DNA of 64,000 bases, from assembly GCF_002161675.1 (NCBI RefSeq), contig NZ_NFIH01000012.1:28066-92065 (forward strand). Direction: 5' to 3'. The position numbers and the translations under genes are program-made. Origin of the DNA: Pseudoflavonifractor sp. An44 (GTDB lineage: Bacteria > Bacillota > Clostridia > Oscillospirales > Oscillospiraceae). Positions 8,677 to 17,721 of this stretch are shown one piece after another. The notes under the pieces are model-generated. The model made no database searches. It was not told the origin of the DNA and saw only the letters and a list, made by a program, of their open reading frames with translations. Every line of letters begins with the position of its first letter. The stretch's first letter is position 1.

Positions 8677-9708
8677 TTATAATGCTTTAGTATCACCGCT
8701 ATTCTCTTCCCCCGTTTTGCCAGCTTCCAACGCTTGATATTCCTGATTTAATTCTCGTAGCAATTCTTCCTCACTTGGTAAATACAATTTGTATTTTGAG
8801 GCAAAAATCTGTGTTTCATTTTCTGGCAACGTATATTTGACCACAGATTCGCTTTTGTCCGCACATAACACAATACCGATCGGTGGATTATCTCCCTCAT
8901 TCATAAGCTCTCGTTCATAATAATGAACATACATCTGCATCTGTCCTAAATCCTGATGTGTTAAGTCTCCAACTTTTAAATCAATCAAGACAAAACATTT
9001 TAAGATATAATTATAAAATACAAGGTCAATTCTAAAATGACGTCCATCAAACGTTATTCTTTTCTGTCTTGCGACAAATGAAAAACCTCTGCCAAGTTCC
9101 AAAAGGAATTTCTGCAAATGTGTAATTAACGCTTGTTCTAAATCACTTTCATAAAAATCATCATTAGGTGTCAGCCCAAGAAATTCCAACACATACGGGT
9201 CACGAATAACATCTTCCGGTTTCTTCGCAGGCTCTAATGTCTGTATTTCCTCTGCAACTTGCTCTTTATTTTTACTGGATAATAATCTTTCATAGAAAAA
9301 TGAATTTATCTGACGTTCAAGTTGTCTGGTACTCCATTGGGATTTTACAGCTTCCTGCATATAAAATTCTCGTGCGTTTTCATTCTCCACTCGCATCAAA
9401 AGCCGATAATGCGTCCAACTCAATTCGCTACGCAGTGCGTAGCCATTTGGAAATGTTAAATAAAACTGTCGCATATTTTTCAAATTGGCAACGGTAAATC
9501 CTTTCCCAAAATCTTGAGTCATTTGCTTTGACAATTCTTTCAATAAGCCTGTCCCATACTCAGCTTTTTCATTGCCGCCTTGTTCTTCAATGATTGATTT
9601 TCCTATATTCCAGTAGGCTTCAACCATTGCAAAATTGGCCGTTTGATAGACTTTATTTCTCGCTGTGGTTAAAATATTTTTGATTCCTTCATAGAAATTT
9701 TGATTCAT
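8677..9708 (-). CDS. YhcG-type PD-(D/E)XK nuclease (DUF1016 family)
   Basis: A 343-residue protein. The start at 9708 is chosen because GGGGAGC lies just upstream and it clears the stop of the preceding gene. The N-terminal half (about 5-160) is the helical DUF1016 domain with the conserved region FGKGFTVANLKNMRQFY and LSWTHYRLLMRV. The C-terminal half holds the nuclease core: RIDLVFY (metal-binding Asp), FVLIDLKVG (Asp-x-Lys in place of Glu-x-Lys) and a following Gln-rich helix. The family is found beside restriction-modification and other defence genes and is thought to be a DNA endonuclease. It is downstream of the DUF6414 gene with a 22-base gap, probably co-transcribed. Confidence 0.85.
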   Translation of the reverse strand: MNQNFYEGIKNILTTARNKVYQTANFAMVEAYWNIGKSIIEEQGGNEKAEYGTGLLKELSKQMTQDFGKGFTVANLKNMRQFYLTFPNGYALRSELSWTHYRLLMRVENENAREFYMQEAVKSQWSTRQLERQINSFFYERLLSSKNKEQVAEEIQTLEPAKKPEDVIRDPYVLEFLGLTPNDDFYESDLEQALITHLQKFLLELGRGFSFVARQKRITFDGRHFRIDLVFYNYILKCFVLIDLKVGDLTHQDLGQMQMYVHYYERELMNEGDNPPIGIVLCADKSESVVKYTLPENETQIFASKYKLYLPSEEELLRELNQEYQALEAGKTGEENSGDTKAL

Positions 9709-9730
9709 AAAAAGCTCCCCATTTTTTATA

Positions 9731-10612
9731 TCAATCATCATAATAAATTGCAACCGGATGCACAATATACATCTCATCTATATTTTCAAAGAATAATTTC
9801 GTCAATGTATTCATAGAATTTCCTATACCTGAGAAAGTTGAAATCGGGGAATTAGCCTGAGCCATGACTTTATTCGTAATATATCCTACAACAGTTATTT
9901 TTCCACCGTACTTAAAAGCTGCTGTTGATATATTATCTCTCATATATTTTTCATCTAAAACCACAGCATAATTCGAAATACACAGTATTCTCGGATATGG
10001 AATAATGGCAGCCAACATTTCAACCATCTTTTTTAATGAATCCCAATTTTCATGATTTTTATCAAGAGCTTCTTGTACCGTTTCATTTACTTTACCTTGT
10101 ACAATTTTACTTCGGCGCTGTTCTCTTGCAAATTCTTCTGTTTGTTTTTCTGCCTCTTTTCTTGTATTCATATCTTGAATCTGTGTAAGCATATCAACAA
10201 ATCCATCTTTTACAAACAGTTTTTGATAAAACGCAATATCAAAAATATAAAATTCGTCTTTTACAATAAGGAAATCACCAACATCTGCCCCCTTTAACAA
10301 ATTATGCTCATGTAAATAATTCATAAATTGGTCAAACGCATTATCATGCATTATCTTTGTCTGCACATCTCGAACCATTTCGTCATCAGCAACTGTTTTC
10401 AAATGTTGATACGTTGCTTGAGCATTTGCATCTACTCCCTTTCCAAATAGTTTAAGAGCTATTTTCCCAGCAAGGCTAGTCGTAACAGAATTTTGCTTAT
10501 TCACTTTTTTCTGATGCTGCGTTTCTGAATCTTCACTTTGAATCAAGCCATCAAATATTTGTGCCAGATAAGAATTCAATGTATCAGTATCCAGATAAAT
10601 AAACCTTCTCAT
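9731..10612 (-). CDS. DUF6414-like protein
   Basis: A 293-residue soluble protein; the start at 10612 has AAGGAGAAG upstream. The N-terminus MRRFIYLDTDTLNSYLAQIFDG is characteristic of the family known to me as DUF6414. It is followed by a Lys/Gln-rich segment, a mixed alpha/beta middle and a C-terminal Rossmann-like stretch (ITVVGYITNKV). I recognise no catalytic residues. It starts 22 bases after rlmD and ends 22 bases before the YhcG nuclease, all on one strand. Families of this kind are usually found in mobile or defence islands, which fits the AT-rich composition here. Function unknown. Confidence 0.7.
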   Translation of the reverse strand: MRRFIYLDTDTLNSYLAQIFDGLIQSEDSETQHQKKVNKQNSVTTSLAGKIALKLFGKGVDANAQATYQHLKTVADDEMVRDVQTKIMHDNAFDQFMNYLHEHNLLKGADVGDFLIVKDEFYIFDIAFYQKLFVKDGFVDMLTQIQDMNTRKEAEKQTEEFAREQRRSKIVQGKVNETVQEALDKNHENWDSLKKMVEMLAAIIPYPRILCISNYAVVLDEKYMRDNISTAAFKYGGKITVVGYITNKVMAQANSPISTFSGIGNSMNTLTKLFFENIDEMYIVHPVAIYYDD

Positions 10613-10634
10613 CAGCTTCTCCTTCCAATTTATA

Positions 10635-12305
10635 TTACGAAATATTCTCAAAATGCCTCAATGCATCCTTTATCGCTTCCACCTTCTCTACTGTCGGATG
10701 TTTTCTCGGCTGTTTCAATTCTTCTACCGCATTAGGGGCATCATACATTGGCAAGCCCAAACTTCTTTTTACCTCTGCTATATAAGCAGTATGTACCTTG
10801 AAGCCATATTTAGCTTCTATGTATTCCTTTATCATTTTGTAGGTAACTCGCTCTTTCGGCTTGTACGCCTCAGCTCTTTTAGCGATATTATCAAGCGGCA
10901 CTTTGCCCTCTCCCTCGCCAAACTCCACTTTTACACTGATTGTGCTGTCAGGTTTTTTGTGGGAAAGCAGTACTACCGTCTCCACATGTGCCGTTCTCGG
11001 GAACAAGTCCACAGCCTCCGCCCGCTGGGCCACATAGCCCAGGGCGGCAAATCGCTTCAAATCCCGGCCCAGGGTGGCGGGGTCACAGGATACATACACC
11101 ACCCGGGGGGGCGCCATGCGGGCGATGGTGTCCACCACGTCGGGGGCCAACCCCTTCCGGGGCGGGTCCACCACAATGACGTCGGGGGTGATGCCCTCCT
11201 GCTCCAGCTGGAGCGCCAGCTGGGAGGCGTCGCCGCACAGGAAACGGGTCTTGTCCGCCAATCCGTTGCGGCGTGCGTTCTCCTTGGCGTCCTCAATAGC
11301 CTGGGGCACCACTTCCACCCCGATGACGTTTGCGGCGTGTTCCGCCATGGTCAGGGAGATGGTGCCGATGCCACAGTACAGGTCCACCACCGTCTCGTTG
11401 CCCGTGAGGCCCGCAAACTCCACGGCCCGGCTGTATAACACCTGGGTCTGGGGCTGGTTGATCTGGAAGAAGGAGGGGACGGACAGCCGGAAGGTGTGGC
11501 CGCACAGGGTCTCCTCCAGCCAGTCCTGGCCCCACAGCGTGTGGTACTCCGTGCCCAAAATCACGTTGGTTTTCCGGGTGTTTGCCGACAAAACTACCCC
11601 CACCAGAGCAGGCACGGCAGCTCTCAAGGCCTCCACCAGCTCTTGAGCGTGGGGCAGTTTTTTCCCGTTGATAATGAGGCAGCACAGCACTTCCCCGGCC
11701 TGATTGGTGCGCAGATACAGGTGGCGCACCAGCCCCTTTCCCGTCTTTTCCTGGTAGGGAGGAATGTGGTACTGATTCATCCAGCCTGCCACCACCTGGC
11801 GGCACAAGCTGTCCACCTGGGGCTGGAGGTGACAGTGGGGAATGTCAATGACCTGGTGGGTGCGGGAGCGGTAGTAGCCGATGCCGTCCCCGCTCACCGG
11901 AAATTGTACCTTATTGCGGTAGCCCTGGGTGTTTTCTGCCCCGTATATGGCGGACACAGGCAGGTCCAGACCGCCCAGGCGGTGGAGGGCGTCCTCCACC
12001 CGCTGGCGCTTGGCGCAGAGCTCTTCCTCATAGGTCATGTGGCGGAACTGACAGCCCCCGCACTGGCGGTAGTGGGGACAGTCCGGCTCGATGCGGGCGG
12101 GGGATGGGGTGCGCAGGGTGGCGATGTGGGCCCAGGCGGCGTTGTGGCCCACGTGCTCGATGCACACGTCCGCCTCTTCGCCCCGGACCGCTCCGTGGAC
12201 AAAGACCACCATGCCGTCAATGCGGGCCACGCCGGTGCCGTCGCTGGCATAGCTTTCAATATGGGCGGGGTAAATCTTCTCTTCTTGCAGTGCCATGGCG
12301 GTCAT
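10635..12305 (-). CDS. rlmD: 23S rRNA (uracil-C5)-methyltransferase RlmD/RumA with C-terminal extension
   Basis: SAM-dependent enzyme that methylates a uridine in 23S rRNA. It has an N-terminal TRAM domain, the iron-sulfur cysteines (CPHYRQCGGCQF), SAM motifs (DLYCGIGTISL), VDPPRKG and the catalytic Cys in VYVSCDPATL. The ATG at 12305 overlaps the queH stop; an ATG at 12296 has better spacing from GGGAG. The family is usually about 430-460 residues. Here about 110 residues follow VETVVLLSH, and their DNA (10635 to about 10965) is plainly AT-richer than the body. I associate this tail with integrative elements that insert at the 3' end of rumA, so the gene end probably marks an insertion scar. 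Confidence 0.9.
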   Translation of the reverse strand: MTAMALQEEKIYPAHIESYASDGTGVARIDGMVVFVHGAVRGEEADVCIEHVGHNAAWAHIATLRTPSPARIEPDCPHYRQCGGCQFRHMTYEEELCAKRQRVEDALHRLGGLDLPVSAIYGAENTQGYRNKVQFPVSGDGIGYYRSRTHQVIDIPHCHLQPQVDSLCRQVVAGWMNQYHIPPYQEKTGKGLVRHLYLRTNQAGEVLCCLIINGKKLPHAQELVEALRAAVPALVGVVLSANTRKTNVILGTEYHTLWGQDWLEETLCGHTFRLSVPSFFQINQPQTQVLYSRAVEFAGLTGNETVVDLYCGIGTISLTMAEHAANVIGVEVVPQAIEDAKENARRNGLADKTRFLCGDASQLALQLEQEGITPDVIVVDPPRKGLAPDVVDTIARMAPPRVVYVSCDPATLGRDLKRFAALGYVAQRAEAVDLFPRTAHVETVVLLSHKKPDSTISVKVEFGEGEGKVPLDNIAKRAEAYKPKERVTYKMIKEYIEAKYGFKVHTAYIAEVKRSLGLPMYDAPNAVEELKQPRKHPTVEKVEAIKDALRHFENIS

Positions 12306-12895
12306 CTCCCTTCTGCGGCGGCCTGGGCCGCCTGCTGCTTGTGCAGCTTGTGGAGCTGCTTTTTCCGGCGGTTGGAGAAGCGGTCCTCCTCGCTGTAAAT
12401 GCAGCCGCAGTATTTTTGCATATACAGGCCCAACGCCCGGGCCTGCTCCTGTCCGTCCTTAAACCGGGGGCGGAAGTCATAGGGAAGAAAATCCACCCCG
12501 TATTTTTTGCCCACTTTTTCCCCAATCTCGCACATCAGCTCCCGGTTTTGATAGGGAGAGATGAGCAGGGTGGAGGTGAAGGCGGAAAAGCCCCGCTCAG
12601 CCGCGGTTTTGGCGGTCTCCTCAAAGCGGCGGGCGTAGCACCAGGAGCACCGGGCGTCGGAATTGGCGGCCACGGCGGCGGTGAACTCCCGCAGGCCGTA
12701 GTCGTCCAGCTCCACCAGGGGCAAATCAATGTCTTGGGCGTACTGGCGCAGGGTGTCCCGGCGGGCCTTGTACTCCAGGAAGGGGTGAATGTTGGGGTTG
12801 TACCAGAATCCGGTGGGGGCGTGGCCCTCCTCCCGGAGTTGCTGAATGCAGGCCACCGAACAGGGGGCACAGCAGATGTGAAGAAAAATATTCAT
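12302..12895 (-). CDS. queH: Epoxyqueuosine reductase QueH
   Basis: A 197-residue enzyme that performs the last step of queuosine synthesis, reducing epoxyqueuosine in tRNA. It is the non-cobalamin type. Visible motifs are the N-terminal CCAPC, the central CSWCYARR pair and KYCGCIYSEEDRF, which together supply the Fe-S and reactive cysteines. Its length is that of the family. Its TGA overlaps the rlmD start, so the two RNA-modification genes form a small operon. The bases between 12896 and 13145 are a divergent promoter region. Confidence 0.92.
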   Translation of the reverse strand: MNIFLHICCAPCSVACIQQLREEGHAPTGFWYNPNIHPFLEYKARRDTLRQYAQDIDLPLVELDDYGLREFTAAVAANSDARCSWCYARRFEETAKTAAERGFSAFTSTLLISPYQNRELMCEIGEKVGKKYGVDFLPYDFRPRFKDGQEQARALGLYMQKYCGCIYSEEDRFSNRRKKQLHKLHKQQAAQAAAEGR

Positions 12896-13031
12896 AGACG
12901 CTCCTTTAAGCCCATGGCAGTGGGATGAATGGGCCTTTTTGACGTGTTTTCTGTCATTATACCATGTCCCTTCTCACCCCGCAACAAAGAGGACGGGGCA
13001 GAAGGGCAGGGCTTCCCAGAAACATACATTT

Positions 13032-13049
13032 ACTTTTGCATGCAAAAGT
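13032..13049. promoter_or_regulatory. 18-bp perfect palindrome, probable operator
   Basis: ACTTTTGCATGCAAAAGT is an exact palindrome 97 bases before the zinc-ribbon gene and on the far side of the queH start. Its size and symmetry suit a dimeric repressor. The regulator is unknown. Confidence 0.45.
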
Positions 13050-13145
13050 GTTAGGATAGAGTTACCCGAAATTTGTGGAAGAAACACGAGTGCGGACAAC
13101 CAGGCCCGCCGACGGGAAGCGGAGCCCAACAGAGGAGGAGATAAC

Positions 13146-14378
13146 ATGCGGTTTTGTGAGTATTGCGGCGCACCCCTGGAGGATGGGAAGCTGTGCACCT
13201 GCCCCCAGGCCCAGCAACAGCAGCAGGAGCCACCCACGACCCAGTCGGAGAGCGCTCCGGTGGAGCAGACCCCGCCCCAGCAGCCCGCCACCCCGCCGGA
13301 AGAGCAGGGGGACAGCTACGGACAGCCCCAGGGCGACCAGACAACCCCCGAAGAGCAGCAGCCGGAGCCCACGGTCCAGCCGTCGGAACCCAGCGGCCAA
13401 CCGCCGGAGTACAACTACCAGCAGCCGGGAGCTGACACCCAGCAGAATAGCTATGGGTATCAACAGCAGCCCTCTGGGTACGGCTATCAACAGCCCGGAC
13501 CGCAGCAGCAGTCCAGTTATGGATATCAGCAGCAGCCCGGCGGATATGGCTACCAGCCCCAGGGCGGGCAGGGCCAGCCGGGGAGCCAGAACGCCCAGCA
13601 GTTCGCCCAGATGGGCCGACAGGTGCGGGACACCACGGTCCACGCAGCCAAGAGCCTGAAACCCTTCTTTGCCCAGTATTGGGCTTCCCCCGTCCAGGCC
13701 ATCCGCACCGCTGTGGCAGAGAAGAACCTCACCGTGGCGGTGACTCTCTCGGTGATTCGAGTGGTGGTGGTCATCGCCCTGCTGTGGAATGTGGTGGGCC
13801 AAGTGGCTGGCAGCATCCGCAGCACAATCGGGCCTTTGAGCAGTCTGGGTAATCTGATGGGCAGCAGCTCCGTTATGACGGTGCGGGGCAACCCCCTGGG
13901 CAGCATCCTGTTTGGCCTCATCATTGCAGTGGTGGGCATGGCCCTGTTTACTCTGGTGCTCTTGGCTCTCACCCGCATCTTTAAAAGTGGCGGCAGCATT
14001 CTGGACATGTACATCGCCAACAGCGCCAACGGCGGCGTGACCACTGTGGTGCTGTTTCTGGCCTTTGTGTGCGCCTTCTTCTCTATGAATGTGGCCGTGG
14101 GCCTGGTGGTTCTGGCCTGCTTCACAGCGGTGGTGTGCGGTAGCTTGTCTGCCCAAGCGGTGTGCGGTGACCAGAGCAGCGGAATGTTCTGGCTGTGCTA
14201 CCTGGGCGGTATGCTGGTGATCCTGGCGGTGAGCTGGTGGATTGTTCCCCCCTGTGTGATTCAGACGGTGGGCGGCATCACCCTGACCCTGGATGGCAGT
14301 AGTATCACCATCCGGGAGTTCCTGGAGAGATTCCTGTCCAACGGGCTGGCTGGCCTGTTCTCTCAGTTGTTCTACTAA
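13146..14378 (+). CDS. Zinc-ribbon membrane protein with Tyr/Gly/Gln-rich low-complexity linker
   Basis: A 410-residue protein; the ATG at 13146 follows GAGGAGG, so the longer upstream reading is rejected. Residues 1-20 form a short zinc ribbon (CEYCGAPLEDGKLCTC). Residues about 21-155 are low complexity: Pro/Gln/Glu first, then repeats of SYGYQQQP and GYGYQ. The remaining ~250 residues contain five or six membrane helices. Many Clostridia have zinc-ribbon plus membrane proteins of this plan, of unknown function. The repeated Tyr-Gly-Gln linker resembles prion-like disordered segments. It is a single-gene unit with its own terminator at 14384. Confidence 0.75.
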   Translation: MRFCEYCGAPLEDGKLCTCPQAQQQQQEPPTTQSESAPVEQTPPQQPATPPEEQGDSYGQPQGDQTTPEEQQPEPTVQPSEPSGQPPEYNYQQPGADTQQNSYGYQQQPSGYGYQQPGPQQQSSYGYQQQPGGYGYQPQGGQGQPGSQNAQQFAQMGRQVRDTTVHAAKSLKPFFAQYWASPVQAIRTAVAEKNLTVAVTLSVIRVVVVIALLWNVVGQVAGSIRSTIGPLSSLGNLMGSSSVMTVRGNPLGSILFGLIIAVVGMALFTLVLLALTRIFKSGGSILDMYIANSANGGVTTVVLFLAFVCAFFSMNVAVGLVVLACFTAVVCGSLSAQAVCGDQSSGMFWLCYLGGMLVILAVSWWIVPPCVIQTVGGITLTLDGSSITIREFLERFLSNGLAGLFSQLFY

Positions 14379-14383
14379 TAATA

Positions 14384-14420
14384 AAATGGGGACGTTGCCG
14401 AGGCAACGTCCCCATTTTTT
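14384..14420. terminator. Bidirectional terminator between the zinc-ribbon gene and typA
   Basis: Stem AAATGGGGACGTTGCC / GGCAACGTCCCCATTT with a three-base loop and T runs on both strands. It serves the converging genes ending at 14378 and 14430. Confidence 0.9.
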
Positions 14421-14429
14421 GAGACGATA

Positions 14430-16256
14430 TTAGGACTTTTTACCCTTCTGGGCCTTCATGCGCTGCTCGTGGTTGAGGATGCGCTTGCGCAGACGCAGGT
14501 TCTCGGGGGTGACCTCCAGAATCTCGTCGTCGGCCAGGAACTCCAGGCACTGCTCCAGGGAGAGAATGCGGGGGGGCACCAGGCGCAGGGCCTCGTCGGA
14601 ACCGGAGGCACGCATGTTGGTCAGCTGCTTTTTACGGCAGACGTTGACGGTGATGTCCTCCATCTTGGGACACACACCTACCACCATGCCCTCATACACG
14701 GGCACGCCGGCGCCGATGAACAGAGCGCCACGGTCCTGGGCGGAGAACAGGCCGTAGGCCACGGACTCGCCGGTCTCATGGGCCACCAGGGAACCGGTGT
14801 TGCGGCGCTGAATCTCGCCCTTGTAGGGCACGTACTTCTCAAAGACGGAGGCCATGATGCCCTCGCCCTTGGTGTCGGTCAAGAACTCGTTGCGATAGCC
14901 GAACAGGCCACGGGAGGGAACCAGGAACTCCAGCTTCATGCGGCTGCCCACGGGGGTCATGGAGAGGAACTCAGCCTTGCGGGCGCCCAGCTTCTCCATG
15001 ACGGCGCCCACGTTGTCGGCGGGCACGTCGGTGACCACGCGCTCCACGGGCTCGCACTTGACCCCGTCAATCTCCTGGTAGAGCACACGGGGGGGAGAGA
15101 CCTGGAACTCGTAGCCTTCCCGGCGCATGGTCTCGATGAGGATGGACAGGGACATCTCGCCACGGCCCGCCACGTTGAAGGAGTCGGTGGAGTTCTCCAC
15201 CTCGGTCACCCGCAGGGACACGTCCTTGAGGGTTTCCCGGAACAGGCGGTCCCGGAGCTGGCGGCTGGTGACGAACTTGCCCTCACGGCCAGCAAAGGGA
15301 GAGTCGTTGACGGAGAAGGTCATCTCCAGGGTGGGGGCGGAGATCTTCACAAACTCGATGGGCTCCACGGCGGAGGGGGCACAGATGGTGTCGCCGATGG
15401 TGATGTCGCCGATGCCGCTCATGGCGATGATCTCACCGGCGGCGGCCTCGGTGACGGGGGTGCGGGCCAGGCCGTCGAAGGTGTACAGGCTCACGGCCTT
15501 GGCCTTCTTGGACTCGTCGGGGTTGTGGTAGTTGCACACCACGATCTCCTGGTTCTGCTTGATGGTACCACGCTCAATGCGGCCGATGGCAATACGGCCC
15601 ACAAAGTCGTTGTAGTCGATGGAGGAGACCAGCATCTGGAAGGGAGCCTCGGTGTCGCACTCGGGGGCGGGAATGTACTCCAGAATGGTCTCGAACAGGG
15701 GCACCAGGTCGGTGCCCACCACGTCGGGGGAGTAGGAGGCGGTGCCCTGACGGCCGGAGCAGAAGAGGGTGGGGGAGTCCAGCTGCTCGTCGGTGGCGTC
15801 CAGGTCCATCAGCAGCTCCAGCACCTCGTCCACTACCTCGTGGATACGCTGGTCGGGGCGGTCAATCTTGTTGACCACCACGATCACCCGGTGGCCCAGC
15901 TCCAGGGCACGGGAGAGCACGAAGCGGGTCTGAGGCATGGGGCCCTCGGCGGCGTCCACCAGCAGGATGACGCCGTTGACCATCTTCAGAATACGCTCCA
16001 CCTCGCCGCCGAAGTCGGCGTGGCCCGGGGTGTCTACGATGTTGATTTTGGTATCCTTATAGTGGACGGCGGTATTCTTGGCCAGAATGGTGATGCCGCG
16101 CTCACGCTCCAGGTCGTTGGAGTCCATGACACGCTCCACCGTGGCCTGATTCTCCCGGTAGATGCCGCCCTGCTTGAGCATCTCGTCCACCAGGGTGGTC
16201 TTGCCGTGGTCAACGTGGGCAATGATGGCTACGTTTCTCAATTTCTCGTTTCGCAT
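14430..16256 (-). CDS. typA: Translational GTPase TypA/BipA
   Basis: A 608-residue ribosome-binding GTPase involved in ribosome assembly and stress adaptation. G1 is AHVDHGKT, switch [11 protein letters not shown]4 NKIDRPDQR. They are followed by the beta-barrel domain and the EF-G-like domains III and V with [20 protein letters not shown]. The BipA-specific C-terminal part closes with a basic tail. Full family length and intact motifs. It is monocistronic, with a promoter at 16354-16382 and a shared terminator at 14384. Confidence 0.97.
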   Translation of the reverse strand: MRNEKLRNVAIIAHVDHGKTTLVDEMLKQGGIYRENQATVERVMDSNDLERERGITILAKNTAVHYKDTKINIVDTPGHADFGGEVERILKMVNGVILLVDAAEGPMPQTRFVLSRALELGHRVIVVVNKIDRPDQRIHEVVDEVLELLMDLDATDEQLDSPTLFCSGRQGTASYSPDVVGTDLVPLFETILEYIPAPECDTEAPFQMLVSSIDYNDFVGRIAIGRIERGTIKQNQEIVVCNYHNPDESKKAKAVSLYTFDGLARTPVTEAAAGEIIAMSGIGDITIGDTICAPSAVEPIEFVKISAPTLEMTFSVNDSPFAGREGKFVTSRQLRDRLFRETLKDVSLRVTEVENSTDSFNVAGRGEMSLSILIETMRREGYEFQVSPPRVLYQEIDGVKCEPVERVVTDVPADNVGAVMEKLGARKAEFLSMTPVGSRMKLEFLVPSRGLFGYRNEFLTDTKGEGIMASVFEKYVPYKGEIQRRNTGSLVAHETGESVAYGLFSAQDRGALFIGAGVPVYEGMVVGVCPKMEDITVNVCRKKQLTNMRASGSDEALRLVPPRILSLEQCLEFLADDEILEVTPENLRLRKRILNHEQRMKAQKGKKS

Positions 16257-16353
16257 CTCTCGTTCTCCTTATTGTCTGGCTGTTTTGCACAGCCCATAAA
16301 CTACCATGGGAATGTGGACACAATTCCCACATCCGATCAAAACACAGTCACTT

Positions 16354-16382
16354 ATTATATCCCGAAATGTGTTGGATTGCAA
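16354..16382 (-). promoter_or_regulatory. typA promoter
   Basis: On the minus strand: TTGCAA (-35), 17-base spacer, TATAAT (-10), about 98 bases before the typA start. Confidence 0.7.
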
Positions 16383-16434
16383 CGGCAGAAGGGGAGAAAA
16401 ACCCGCCCGATTCCAGAAAAGTTCTTGTGCCGCA

Positions 16435-16463
16435 TTGACAGTATCGGTGGAATTGGGTAGAAT
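16435..16463 (+). promoter_or_regulatory. tRNA-Arg promoter
   Basis: TTGACA (-35), 17-base spacer, TAGAAT (-10); the tRNA begins 38 bases downstream. A perfect -35 is typical of stable RNA genes. Confidence 0.8.
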
Positions 16464-16500
16464 ATACCAAGCGGCCATGGGCCGCCGGACAATTGCATAG

Positions 16501-16575
16501 GCCTCCGTAGTTAAATGGATATAACAAGCCCCTCCTAAGGGTTAGTTGTGAGTTCGATTCTCGCCGGGGGTGCCA
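16501..16575 (+). tRNA. tRNA-Arg (anticodon CCT)
   Basis: Cloverleaf by eye: acceptor GCCTCCG / CGGGGGT with G-T wobbles, a D arm, anticodon stem AGCCC/GGGTT around loop CTCCTAA (anticodon CCT, reads AGG), T arm GTGAG-TTCGATT-CTCGC, and an encoded CCA. The 3' end faces the accessory block at 16.6-20.3 kb, a usual position for integrated elements. Confidence 0.93.
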
Positions 16576-16581
16576 AAACAA

Positions 16582-16626
16582 CCGCTGTAAGCCGTTTTTT
16601 CGCTGGTTTACAGCGGTTTTTGTTTT
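16582..16626 (+). terminator. Terminator of tRNA-Arg
   Basis: CCGCTGTAAGCC and GGTTTACAGCGG form a 12-bp stem (one G-T pair) followed by a T run. Confidence 0.85.
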
Positions 16627-16679
16627 AAAGAAAAAGCGTATAGCAAAGGGGGAGTTTCTATTCAATTTTGTTGTATGTT

Positions 16680-16739
16680 TGCTAATTGGATTTGAACGGT
16701 TTACACGCACTTGCTAAGAAAAATCGCGTCCCTGCTAAT
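16680..16739 (+). repeat. TGCTAAT repeats, left cluster
   Basis: Exact TGCTAAT at 16680 and 16733, and a TGCTAAG variant at 16712. Each is followed by an A/T-rich and GATTT-like stretch. They lie between the tRNA terminator and the 3' end of the replication-initiator-like gene. They match the right cluster at 19802-20308 and are probably binding sites of an element-encoded protein. Confidence 0.6.
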
Positions 16740-16753
16740 TCGATTTTTCGGAC

Positions 16754-17317
16754 TCATTTGCTGCCGGGTGTTGCGGAGAGCAGCGCCGCCAGAGTATTTG
16801 CCAGTTCCGGCGACTTGCGAAGCTGTTCCACCAGGGCCTCCAAATCCAATGCGGCGGGTGCCGGTTCCTTTTTTTCTTCTGGGGGACGAACCGAACGCAA
16901 GTCGGGATTTGCGTAGAAGGCACTCTCAAACTTCTGGGCGTTGATCTTATCCATATCCGGGTTTTCCGTATCTGGACAAGCCGTATCCGGCTCGTCCTCA
17001 CACGGCTGGCCCGTGTCCGGGGGATGAGGCGTCTCGTAGATGACATACTCCACATCCACGATCTTGCCCTTGCTGTCCCGCAGCCGATTGCGGACTATGT
17101 ATCCGGCGTGCTCCAGTTCCTTCAGAGCTGATCCAATGCTGTCCGTGCCCTCCTTGCAGATTTTGGCCAGGCCCCTGGTGGTGTAGTTCCAGTCCTCCGG
17201 TAAGGACAGCATCATGGAGAGCAGCCCTTTGGATTTCAGCGACAGCCCCGCATTCCGCAGGTGGTGGTTGGACATCACCGTGTAGTCACGGGTTTTCTCA
17301 ATGCGAAATACCGCCAT
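16754..17317 (-). CDS. Helix-turn-helix replication-initiator-like protein of a mobile element, probably C-terminally shortened
   Basis: A 187-residue protein with a perfect GGAGGTGA site. Residues about 1-95 form the winged-helix domain found in element-borne replisome organisers: NHHLRNAGLSLKSKGLLSMMLSLPEDW, then TTRGLAKICKEG and SIGSALKELEHAGYI. An acidic Pro/Asp-rich linker and a short helical tail follow. Relatives I know are about 250-300 residues, so the tail is probably cut. The protein most likely binds origin or iteron DNA. TGCTAAT repeats lie just beyond its 3' end and near the excisionase gene. Confidence 0.75.
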   Translation of the reverse strand: MAVFRIEKTRDYTVMSNHHLRNAGLSLKSKGLLSMMLSLPEDWNYTTRGLAKICKEGTDSIGSALKELEHAGYIVRNRLRDSKGKIVDVEYVIYETPHPPDTGQPCEDEPDTACPDTENPDMDKINAQKFESAFYANPDLRSVRPPEEKKEPAPAALDLEALVEQLRKSPELANTLAALLSATPGSK

Positions 17318-17538
17318 GGTATCACCTCCTTTCAGCGGTCTAAGAAAGTGTTCGTTTTTGGGGAAAAGACGGCCTCTACGCCGCCCGGATACCCCGGAGG
17401 GAAAAACCTATGGGCGGTGGCCTTTTGGCTGACTGCGGAAGAAAAACATGAGATTTTCGACTCCTGTCGGGGCAGTTTTGAGATAATATAGGTTACATAA
17501 ATTGTGACCACGCTTTATGGCAGAGAATAAAATAAAAG

Positions 17539-17558
17539 CCATAGGTAAAAACCTATGG
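17539..17558 (-). repeat. 8-bp inverted repeat hairpin, possible minus-strand terminator
   Basis: CCATAGGT-AAAA-ACCTATGG; on the minus strand it is followed by CTTTTATTTTATT. No minus-strand gene ends here. The rest of 17318-17721 (about 400 bases) holds no convincing gene, only the promoter at 17601. Confidence 0.4.
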
Positions 17559-17600
17559 GTGACAGATAGTGTATTTTTGTGGAATAAACTATTAGCTGTA

Positions 17601-17628
17601 TTGTTGATTTCGCAAAATATGGTATAAT
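17601..17628 (+). promoter_or_regulatory. Promoter of the ATPase/nuclease operon
   Basis: TTGTTG (-35), 16-base spacer, TATAAT (-10), about 94 bases before the ATPase start. Confidence 0.65.
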
Positions 17629-17721
17629 GTACTTGATTATAATTGGATGCTGGTTTTCAAAAATGGAAAAATTTCCTGCGTTTAGCCGCTTATTTATATG
17701 ACATGAAATGAGGTAAAGCAA

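Noticed and set aside
14469..16460. 663-residue plus-strand ORF
   Set aside because: Antisense of typA; composition artefact.
16348..16710. 120-residue minus-strand ORF
   Set aside because: Antisense of the tRNA-Arg gene and its flanks, a familiar false gene.
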